Positions 1 to 5,417 of a stretch of 5,969 bases of DNA are shown piece after piece. The first letter of the stretch is position 1, and every line of letters begins with the position of its first letter. The DNA comes from Saprospiraceae bacterium (lineage in GTDB: Bacteria; Bacteroidota; Bacteroidia; Chitinophagales; Saprospiraceae): positions 1-5,969 of the forward strand of contig JABWAJ010000371.1 in the NCBI GenBank assembly GCA_013361075.1, written 5' to 3'. Under the pieces are notes generated by a model, which searched no databases, was not told the DNA's origin, and saw only the letters and a list, made by a program, of their open reading frames with translations. The position numbers were made by a program, and so were the translations under genes.

Positions 1-1868
1 ACATTTTGGGGATAGGCTTCGTACAGTTCTTTTTCTAACTGATTGTATTGTTCAAAAAAAGTCAAAGCCTGCTCCAAATTGCCCAGCGCGCTTTGGGTAT
101 CGCCGAGTTTGGAGTAAGAAATGGCCAACCCGTTTTTGAAAGCTGCATTGTCCGGGGCTTCCCTAAAAAGTGCCGAAAAAATATCCGCCATTTTTTGGTA
201 GGCCCGGATGGCTTTATCCAGGTCACCGGTGGCAGTATGAAAACCGCCGATGTTTTGACAAAGGGTGCCCAGGTCATAGTCCGGCTCGTGCAACACGCTA
301 ACGACCGTTTCCGCATACCGGGCAAACAGGCCCGAATGTTTGTAGTTGTCTATATGAAGTACTTCTCTGTCCAATTCCCGGTTCAAGGCCTCGACTAAGG
401 GCCTGCAGGCTGCTGCAAGATCCTGACTTTTCAGCTTAGTCACCTCCTGCACCACCGGGCTGCACTTGAAGGTCGTTTCGGTTTCGTTGTATTCGATCCA
501 GCCTTTTTGGGCCAGAGATGTCAAAACTCGTTCAAATGCTTCGGGGGAAAGGTTCTTTTTTGTTTTGTAGGCTTTTGAAAACTGCGTCAGAATTTTTTTC
601 CAAAAACTCAATTTCGTGTTTACCCCAACTGAAAAAGAAGGCAGCAGCCTTTCCAGCGTTTCAAACCCAATACTTTCTGCAGGCAGCACCGCAAAAACGG
701 ACAACAGCGCCACTTCTTCCTGTGGCAGTTCCCCGAGGTCGTACATGGCCGCAATAATGTCCTCCGGTTTTTCCCGGCGCATTTTTCCGGTGGTGCTTTG
801 GTAGTCGGTGCGCACTTCCTGCGAGCGGGAGAGGCGGAGCAGGCCCTTTTCCTGCAAGTCGGCAAGCAGGGTACTTAAAGTGTAGTTCGTTTTGAGCTGG
901 TTGAAAAGCGCGAGGTTTTTCGCCAGCAGTTCAATGACGAGGGTATTGCCGCCCACGGCTTCGCGGATTTGGAAAAACAAGGCGCGTTCTTCTTCGCCAA
1001 GCGGGCGGTAGTAGCCTTCAAACAGGGCCAGCGCTTCGGTTTCCGGCAGGCCGGTAATGCTTAGTGTTTCCGCCTTTTCAAAATTGGAAATCCGGGTAGT
1101 GAGCAGCAGGTGAACATTGCTGAGGCGCCTCAGGTGCTGGTAATTGGCGTCGAGGTCGGACAATTCGTTGGCGTTGTCCAACACCAGCAGGCAGGGCTTT
1201 TCCAGGTCGGCCATTGCGGCAAGCAGCAGGTCCAGCCGGTCTTCCGTGCCCATGCGTTCGTCGAATTGCAAGCCCAGCGGTTCGGCAAGCAGCAGCAGGG
1301 CATTGGCGATGCTTTTTTCGCTCAGGAGCCAGGCGGTATGCGCGTATTCGCGCTGGTAGTCGTGGTAGTATTTCGACGCTAAGGTGGTTTTTCCGATGCC
1401 GCCTTCGCCGTTCACGAGCAGCAGGAAATGGCCGTCGGGCGCCAAAAGCCGCTCGCGGATGCGGCGCAGGTCGGCTTCGCGCCCGAGGAAGGTTTCCGGA
1501 ACAAAAGGTGCTTTGGTGAGGGCACGGGGGATGGGTTTGCCTTCATAATTAATCACGTCGCCAAAATGTACCTTTTGGGCTTGGATCGGGCTTTGAAAAG
1601 CGGCGTTTTTCAGGTCACTGATATTGGTAACAGGGTTTTGGTGAAGTGCAGGTTCGATGTCAGATGGTTTTTCCGACACTTGTTTTTTCCCAAACCTGGT
1701 ATAACCCAGTAAGCCCAGCAAGGCGATCAGAGAAGTCGCAGTTGCGATCACCGGCTCAAAAGGAATTTTTTCCGGCGCTTGCCGGTATTCGTAGATGGTC
1801 CATGCAGCGCAGGCGAGCAGCACCAGCACGGTAGCGATGAATTCCCATTGGCCTGGTTTTTTTTTCAT
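1..1868 (-). CDS. Membrane-anchored STAND (NB-ARC-like) NTPase with TPR repeats, C-terminus cut by window edge
   Basis: A single open frame gives 622 residues without a stop and runs off the left edge. Residues about 9-27 and 38-57 are hydrophobic and probably form two membrane helices with a short loop between them. A linker follows, with the short motif VHFGDVINYEG (100-110). The NTPase starts at FLGREADL (127-134), a typical STAND entry motif. The P-loop is GEGGIGKTT (154-162), Walker B is LLVLD (227-231), the sensor-like motif is LLLTTR (254-259), and GGNTLVIELL (306-315) stands where GxP/GLPL motifs usually lie, but without the proline. A winged-helix-like region spans about 378-475. TPR-like helices begin near 536, and a second unit with KNGLAISYSKLGD starts at 578. 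The ATG at 1868 is chosen because it begins the basic MKKK segment before the first helix. STAND proteins are ATP-dependent switches; TPRs usually sense partners. The partner and output are unknown. Confidence 0.9.
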   Translation of the reverse strand, partial: MKKKPGQWEFIATVLVLLACAAWTIYEYRQAPEKIPFEPVIATATSLIALLGLLGYTRFGKKQVSEKPSDIEPALHQNPVTNISDLKNAAFQSPIQAQKVHFGDVINYEGKPIPRALTKAPFVPETFLGREADLRRIRERLLAPDGHFLLLVNGEGGIGKTTLASKYYHDYQREYAHTAWLLSEKSIANALLLLAEPLGLQFDERMGTEDRLDLLLAAMADLEKPCLLVLDNANELSDLDANYQHLRRLSNVHLLLTTRISNFEKAETLSITGLPETEALALFEGYYRPLGEEERALFFQIREAVGGNTLVIELLAKNLALFNQLKTNYTLSTLLADLQEKGLLRLSRSQEVRTDYQSTTGKMRREKPEDIIAAMYDLGELPQEEVALLSVFAVLPAESIGFETLERLLPSFSVGVNTKLSFWKKILTQFSKAYKTKKNLSPEAFERVLTSLAQKGWIEYNETETTFKCSPVVQEVTKLKSQDLAAACRPLVEALNRELDREVLHIDNYKHSGLFARYAETVVSVLHEPDYDLGTLCQNIGGFHTATGDLDKAIRAYQKMADIFSALFREAPDNAAFKNGLAISYSKLGDTQSALGNLEQALTFFEQYNQLEKELYEAYPQN

Positions 1869-2163
1869 GGTTTTGGAACATCTGGCGTTATTACAGGCAG
1901 TGAAGATAAGAAATCCTCATGAATGGGTATCTGCCGGGTCCAGGTTTGACAAGTCACAGGTGATTTGCCCTTACTTTGCGACAAAAATTGATAAAAACTA
2001 CCCATATTTTGTGTAAAATGCTTTTGCCGGGCATCAATTCGATGCTGAAAATGGTAAACCTTGCACAATGCGGTCATCACACCAAAAAAAAGCAAAAAAC
2101 CATCTTCCATTTACGACACGTTCCTTAAGGCGATTTTGCCGTCATCCTATATCCTCATTCACT
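1869..2163. other. Divergent intergenic region between STAND gene and DUF4349 gene
   Basis: These 295 bases separate two divergently transcribed genes and should hold the promoters of both. A plus-strand promoter candidate is listed separately. No convincing Bacteroidota promoter was seen for the minus-strand gene. An 81-codon minus-strand frame (1865-2110) ends in an ATGA overlap with the STAND start, but its product has no recognisable feature and it is not called a gene. A small palindrome, TCAC-AG-GTGA, lies at about 1954-1963; it is too short to interpret. No RNA gene or mobile element was recognised. Confidence 0.6.
1945..1978 (+). promoter_or_regulatory. Candidate Bacteroidota-type promoter upstream of DUF4349 gene
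   Basis: TTTG at 1945-1948 is followed after 22 bases by TTACTTTG at 1971-1978. Bacteroidota housekeeping promoters carry TTTG or TTG near -33 and TAnnTTTG near -7. The second box matches in all but one fixed position, and the spacing is at the long end of the usual range. Transcription would start near 1985 and leave a leader of roughly 180 bases before the ATG at 2164, which is long and weakens the case. Confidence 0.3.
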
Positions 2164-3006
2164 ATGAAAAACTTCCTCCGGTTTTTGACGCTCCTGCCTT
2201 TATTCCTGGTGGCGTTTGCGTGCAGCAATGCAAAACAGGACAACGGATCAGCCGTAAGCTTGATGGAAACGGAAGCAGCTATGGATCAGGCGCCTCCTGA
2301 GTCACGGAATCCGCCGCCACCACCGCCGCCGGAAGAAGAATCCCAAAATTCGTCGCAGCCCGTCGAGCGCAAAATCATCAAAGAAGGCTCTATTACCTTT
2401 GAGAACGACGACCTTCAGGCAACCCGCCGCCTCATTCTGGCTGCAGTGGCTGAAAGTGGCGGCTACCTGGCACAGGACAACGCCTACAACGAATACGACC
2501 GGATCCAGCACCAGCTCGTGCTCCGGATTCCGGCTGGAAAATTTGATACACTCCTCAACCAAATTTCGGCCAGCGCCAAAAAACTCGACAGTAAAAACAT
2601 CAGTGCGCAGGATGTAACCGAAGAATTCATCGACGTTCAGGCGCGCCTGAAAACCAAAAAAGAACTCGAAAAACGCTACTTAGAGTTGCTGAAACAGGCC
2701 CAAAAAGTGGACGAAATCCTGAACATTGAGCGGGAAATCGGAACCCTGCGCAGCGACATCGAATCCATTGAAGGCCGGCTGAAATACCTGACCGACAAGG
2801 TTGCTTTCGGTACGCTCACCGTGATGTATTATCAAAAAACGACGGCTTCTTTTGGCTTCGGTTCAAAATTCAGTCAGGCCCTTCGCAACGGCTGGACCAA
2901 CTTAGGCTGGTTTGCCATTGGGCTCACGAGTTTGTGGCCGTTTATTGTGCTGGGACTGGTTGCGTTTTTTGTGATCAGGCGGATGCGGCGCAGGAAAAAA
3001 TCCTGA
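2164..3006 (+). CDS. DUF4349 domain lipoprotein with C-terminal membrane helix
   Basis: The 280-residue product begins with a lipoprotein signal peptide: a short basic start, a hydrophobic core and VAFAC with Cys20 as the likely lipidated residue. Phe at -2 is less usual in a lipobox. A run of seven prolines (50-56) followed by acidic residues forms a flexible linker. Residues about 68-225 match the DUF4349 pattern: a first strand IIKEGSITFE, then YLAQDNAYNEYD, LVLRIPAGKFD, NISAQDVTEEFIDVQARL, a charged coiled coil (about 160-205) and a last strand GTLTVMYYQ. A membrane helix spans about 248-271 and ends in RRMRRRKKS, so the tail should be cytoplasmic. The ATG at 2164 is preferred over the in-frame ATG at 2068, because the longer form would bury the signal peptide behind 32 polar, basic residues. 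The molecular function of DUF4349 is not established; a role in the cell envelope is inferred. Confidence 0.88.
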   Translation: MKNFLRFLTLLPLFLVAFACSNAKQDNGSAVSLMETEAAMDQAPPESRNPPPPPPPEEESQNSSQPVERKIIKEGSITFENDDLQATRRLILAAVAESGGYLAQDNAYNEYDRIQHQLVLRIPAGKFDTLLNQISASAKKLDSKNISAQDVTEEFIDVQARLKTKKELEKRYLELLKQAQKVDEILNIEREIGTLRSDIESIEGRLKYLTDKVAFGTLTVMYYQKTTASFGFGSKFSQALRNGWTNLGWFAIGLTSLWPFIVLGLVAFFVIRRMRRRKKS

Positions 3007-3043
3007 GCAGGAGCCATGTATGGCCTTGCGACTTTTTGAAAAA

Positions 3044-3113
3044 ATGGCGCGGAATTTTGATTGTGGGTTTAATTATTTGAAAATAAATTCATTATGAATA
3101 AATTCCGCGCCAT
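3044..3113. repeat. Perfect 14-bp inverted repeat around a 42-nt AT-rich centre
   Basis: ATGGCGCGGAATTT at 3044-3057 is the exact reverse complement of AAATTCCGCGCCAT at 3100-3113. The GC-rich arms enclose 42 AT-rich bases that contain two smaller perfect inverted repeats: TTATTT/AAATAA (3073-3086) and ATTCAT/ATGAAT (3087-3099). It lies between the DUF4349 stop (3006) and the DinB-like start (3197). It could be a stem-loop that ends or stabilises the upstream mRNA, a small palindromic interspersed element, or a protein-binding site. There is no T-run directly after the second arm, so a classical intrinsic terminator is not supported. Confidence 0.8.
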
Positions 3114-3196
3114 GTCAATAGACCTGTCGCGACGGGAACCTTCTGCTTCCACCGTACCTTTACTAACTGCCGAAACAAACTAAACATCGGAAAACA

Positions 3197-3772
3197 ATGG
3201 ACATCGCACCGCTGATTCAGGAAATTCGCGACTTCCTGCACGCAACTTTTGCCGAAATTGACTTGTGGTTTGACAAAGACCCCGGCTTGCGCAATTACCA
3301 ACCTGAAAACGGCGGCTGGACCATCAACCAAATCCTGGAACACATCGGGCTGACCAACCACTTTCTGCTGATTCTCATCGAAAAAGGAACCCAAAAAGCC
3401 TTAAACAATGCCAATGACCCTGAGTGGAAAAGCGCTTTGGAAAACTACCATTTCCACAAAGACCAACTCACGGAAATCGGCTTGTACCAGTCATTTGCCT
3501 GGATCAGGCCCGAACACATGGAGCCTAAAGGGGAAAAGACACTGCCTGAAGTCAGGGCACAACTCAGGGACCAGCTCGCCCAATGTCTGCATTGCCTTAA
3601 CATGTTGAAAAACGGGGAAGGTGCCTTGTACAAGACTACAATGACCGTCAATAACCTCGGAAAAATTGACGTTTACGAGTATATTTACTTCCTTGGCCAG
3701 CATGGGCAACGCCACCTGACACAGATGCAAAGGAATGCTCAGGCGTATGAGTTGTTAAACCCTTCAGCATGA
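3197..3772 (+). CDS. DinB-like (DinB_2 superfamily) putative metal-binding protein
   Basis: The 191-residue product fits the DinB/YfiT-like four-helix-bundle superfamily, whose members bind a divalent metal through three histidines; characterised relatives include thiol transferases and damage-inducible proteins. The likely ligands are visible: His49 in WTINQILEHIGLTNHF, a typical family start with Trp and an xxxEHI helix, and His169 plus His173 in GQHGQRHLTQMQR, the C-terminal HxxxH pattern. Length is slightly above the usual 150-180 residues. The ATG at 3197 begins just before the first predicted helix, and no better start is seen. The stop overlaps the next start by an ATGA, so both genes are probably translated together. 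The substrate cannot be named from sequence; an enzymatic role is an inference from the intact metal-site histidines. Confidence 0.82.
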   Translation: MDIAPLIQEIRDFLHATFAEIDLWFDKDPGLRNYQPENGGWTINQILEHIGLTNHFLLILIEKGTQKALNNANDPEWKSALENYHFHKDQLTEIGLYQSFAWIRPEHMEPKGEKTLPEVRAQLRDQLAQCLHCLNMLKNGEGALYKTTMTVNNLGKIDVYEYIYFLGQHGQRHLTQMQRNAQAYELLNPSA

Positions 3773-4128
3773 AATTAGAACACCGCAGTCAAAAAGTCGT
3801 ACCACTGCCTCATTTTTTCATCAGGCTTGGTCGCTATGGATTATTTGCCGTATTACTGATTGCCATTTCCATGGGAATCGGGGTATTGGGATACCGGTTC
3901 ATCGGGCAAATCAACTGGCTCGACAGTTTTTACATGTCGTCCATGATTTTAACCGGAATGGGCCCGGTTGCAGAAATGACGACACCCGGAGCCAAGTTGT
4001 TTTCGTCTTTTTACGCCCTCTACAGCGGGGTTGCATTTCTGAGCATAACTGCTGTCTTTTTTGCCCCGATCATCCACCGGCTATTGCACATTTTGCAGGT
4101 TGAATTAGATGAGGGAGAAGAACAATAA
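3769..4128 (+). CDS. Small two-TM ion-channel-like membrane protein with atypical filter
   Basis: The 119-residue product has a basic N-terminus, a membrane helix at about 20-43, a re-entrant-loop-like segment (LDSFYMSSMILTGMGP, 51-66), a second helix at about 78-103 and an acidic tail (ELDEGEEQ). This is the layout of the Ion_trans_2 type two-TM potassium-channel pore module, and the segment TTPGAKLFSSFYALYSG after the loop resembles the outer part and second helix of such channels. Placing the conserved TTP in register with typical channels puts T-G-M-G-P (62-66) where T-V-G-Y-G is normally found, so the K+ selectivity signature is absent. No RCK or other ligand domain is present. The start overlaps the DinB-like stop (ATGA). 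It may be a channel of other selectivity, a non-conducting relative, or an unrelated two-TM protein; family membership is fairly likely, ion transport is inferred. Confidence 0.72.
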   Translation: MKLEHRSQKVVPLPHFFIRLGRYGLFAVLLIAISMGIGVLGYRFIGQINWLDSFYMSSMILTGMGPVAEMTTPGAKLFSSFYALYSGVAFLSITAVFFAPIIHRLLHILQVELDEGEEQ

Positions 4129-4146
4129 CCACCATAGTTGGCCTGG

Positions 4147-4166
4147 CAGCAGTAACTGAGCTGCTG
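4147..4166 (+). terminator. Weak hairpin after the DinB-like/channel-like gene pair
   Basis: CAGCAG and CTGCTG form a perfect 6-bp stem with an 8-nt loop, starting 18 bases after the channel-like stop codon. No T-run follows, so factor-independent termination is doubtful. Position is the main argument for a role in ending the plus-strand transcript. Confidence 0.2.
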
Positions 4167-4195
4167 GCTGAGCGTAGCCGAAGCCAAGTCGAAGT
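4166..4195. repeat. Repeat-like intergenic segment (CTTCGACT...GCTCAGCC type)
   Basis: On the minus strand this reads CTTCGACTTGGCTTCGGC followed by TACGCTCAGCC. It contains the small inverted repeat GGCT-GAGCGT-AGCC and related CGAAG/CTTCG words. Similar CTTCGACTACGCTCAG-like strings are familiar to me as recurring intergenic sequences in several bacterial genomes, including Bacteroidota. Only one copy is in this window, so repeat status rests on recall, not on what can be seen here. Confidence 0.35.
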
Positions 4196-4217
4196 TCCGG
4201 CCTCGTGCCTTCTATTC

Positions 4218-4234
4218 AACGGGCTCTACCCGTT
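4218..4234 (-). terminator. Short hairpin directly after the putative anti-sigma gene
   Basis: AACGGG (4218-4223) and CCCGTT (4229-4234) form a perfect 6-bp GC-rich stem with a 5-nt loop. It sits 2 bases past the stop codon of the minus-strand gene ending at 4237. No T-run follows in either direction, so it is a candidate 3'-end structure and not a proven intrinsic terminator. Confidence 0.35.
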
Positions 4235-4236
4235 CC

Positions 4237-4872
4237 TCACCAAAACAAATGCTTCTTCTTTTTCTTTTGTGCGGCCATCGAATCCTGCACAGCACGCAGG
4301 CCTTTCCGGATACTCAGGCTGTCTATCTGGCGATAAAGCGAGTCGGGCGGAAGCACGGCAGGAACATAAAAATGGTGACTAACCGTATCTGTGCCTGTTG
4401 GCGTGGTGTAAGTAGCAGCAGGCAGTAGAGGCCATCCCAATTGGGGCTGTTTCGGGGTGGCAGCCGGGTTGGCAGGCGTTTGCGTTCCTCCGGTCCGGGT
4501 TTCGGTATCCCGTGTACCGGGAATAGAAACCTGCCCGGTGTTGTAAGGGCCAGTTTCCGGAAACCCAGACAACTCCGGTGCAACAGCACCCCTCGTTTGC
4601 CTTGGAGCCGGGTTGGCAGAAGGAACAGCCGCCAGAAAAACAAAAATAAGCAGGGCACCGAAGAATCGTGTAAAAGCAGAGTTGGTCAGGTTAGGAGAAA
4701 GGTCGGAAACGCGTGTGCCGGGTACAGGGGTACTACCCGGGTTGACTTCGTCGAGCATCGCCTGAAGGGCGTTCCAGTGAGCCGGATCAAAAGCAACCGG
4801 AATTTTGGCTTCCTGTTCCCGAAAATAGGCATCTACCGGATGTTGCTCCGGCGCAGGAGTTTCCTTTTTCAT
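4237..4872 (-). CDS. Single-pass membrane protein, putative anti-sigma factor
   Basis: The 211-residue product starts at the ATG that overlaps the sigma-factor stop (ATGA). A longer upstream frame to 5091 would overlap the sigma gene and is rejected. Residues 1-65 are predicted cytoplasmic, with VAFDPAHWNALQAMLDE (26-42), a Trp/Leu helix often seen at the start of Bacteroidota proteins encoded beside ECF sigma factors. One membrane helix spans about 67-84. The remaining 125 residues should be periplasmic and are rich in Pro, Thr and Gly, with no recognised fold. A short helical end (DSLYRQIDSLSIRKGL, 177-192) leads to a terminal KKKKKHLFW. No zinc-binding HxxxCxxC motif and no FecR domain were seen. 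The role as sigma-factor regulator is inferred from position, coupling and topology; the sequence alone does not prove it. Confidence 0.75.
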   Translation of the reverse strand: MKKETPAPEQHPVDAYFREQEAKIPVAFDPAHWNALQAMLDEVNPGSTPVPGTRVSDLSPNLTNSAFTRFFGALLIFVFLAAVPSANPAPRQTRGAVAPELSGFPETGPYNTGQVSIPGTRDTETRTGGTQTPANPAATPKQPQLGWPLLPAATYTTPTGTDTVSHHFYVPAVLPPDSLYRQIDSLSIRKGLRAVQDSMAAQKKKKKHLFW

Positions 4873-5411
4873 AACGCAGTAGTTTGACGAAGTAAACGTT
4901 GAAGTTGTTGGCGCGCTGAATGCAGGCGCCATTTCGAATGGGTTTCCGTAATGCCGAGTTGCACGCTGATTTCCTGGTGAGAATACCCTTCCAGCGCAAA
5001 CAGGTTGAACACCGCAGCCGTCATCATCGGCAATTGATGGAGCAGGTGCAGAATGCCGGCTGCTGCCTCTTCGTGCTCCGAAGCCGGGCATTCACCAAGG
5101 TGAGCGGCTGTTTCCAGGTCTTCGTGGCGTTTGAACGCCGGATTGGCCCGTACAAAATCAAGCGCCTCGTTGACGATGATGCGCCGGATCCACCCGCCAA
5201 AATTGCTTTCTGCACCTGCGAACTGATCAATTTTGGTAAAAACCTTATAAAACCCCCGGTTCAGGATGTCGGCAGCATCGTCTGCGTTTGGCGCATACCG
5301 CAGGGCTACCCGCATCAGGGTGGGGTAACAAAGCCGGTACAATTCAGCTTGCGCCGCCCGTTCGTGCCGCCGGCATCCTTCCAGAACCATTTCGGAAATT
5401 TGCATTGTCAT
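4869..5411 (-). CDS. ECF-type RNA polymerase sigma factor (sigma-70 family)
   Basis: The 180-residue product has the two domains of an extracytoplasmic-function sigma factor. Region 2 spans about 22-90, with LYRLCYPTLMRVALRYAPN, the acidic ADDAADILNRGFYKVF helix for core-polymerase and -10 contact, and FGGWIRRIIVNEALDFVR. Region 4 spans about 118-175, with LPMMTAAVFNLFALEGYSHQ and EISVQLGITETHSKWRLHSA, a helix-turn-helix for -35 recognition. It would direct RNA polymerase to a small set of promoters under some envelope signal. The ATG at 5411 lies 6 bases after the upstream stop; ATG at 5405 (Met3) is an alternative, and no strong ribosome-binding site decides between them. The downstream gene overlaps by ATGA, which fits coupled synthesis of a sigma factor and its regulator. 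The specific ECF subgroup and regulon cannot be told from the window. Confidence 0.93.
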   Translation of the reverse strand: MTMQISEMVLEGCRRHERAAQAELYRLCYPTLMRVALRYAPNADDAADILNRGFYKVFTKIDQFAGAESNFGGWIRRIIVNEALDFVRANPAFKRHEDLETAAHLGECPASEHEEAAAGILHLLHQLPMMTAAVFNLFALEGYSHQEISVQLGITETHSKWRLHSARQQLQRLLRQTTAL

Positions 5412-5417
5412 CCGTTT

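Noticed and set aside
48..398. 116-codon plus-strand frame, and other plus-strand frames within 1-1868
   Set aside because: They lie opposite the continuous STAND frame, which carries clear NTPase motifs; their products show no recognisable features.
1865..2110. 81-codon minus-strand frame whose stop overlaps the STAND start by ATGA
   Set aside because: The product has no signal, domain or composition typical of a protein, and the region must hold promoters for two divergent genes. The overlap may be chance. Conservation of the frame in relatives would reverse this view.
2068..2163. Upstream in-frame start for the DUF4349 gene
   Set aside because: It would add 32 polar and basic residues before a clear lipoprotein signal peptide starting at 2164.
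2309..2331. CCG/CCA triplet run as a possible variable microsatellite
   Set aside because: It encodes a proline linker with mixed codons, and length changes would stay in frame; nothing shows that it varies.
3013..3024. Small palindrome GCCAT-GT-ATGGC after the DUF4349 stop
   Set aside because: A 2-nt loop cannot form a stable RNA hairpin with this stem, and no T-run follows.
3155..3162. TACCTTTA as a -7 box for the DinB-like gene
   Set aside because: The final G of TAnnTTTG is missing and no TTTG or TTG lies at the right distance upstream.
4873..5091. N-terminal extension of the putative anti-sigma frame
   Set aside because: It overlaps the region 4 coding part of the sigma gene; the ATGA overlap at 4869-4872 gives a much better start.
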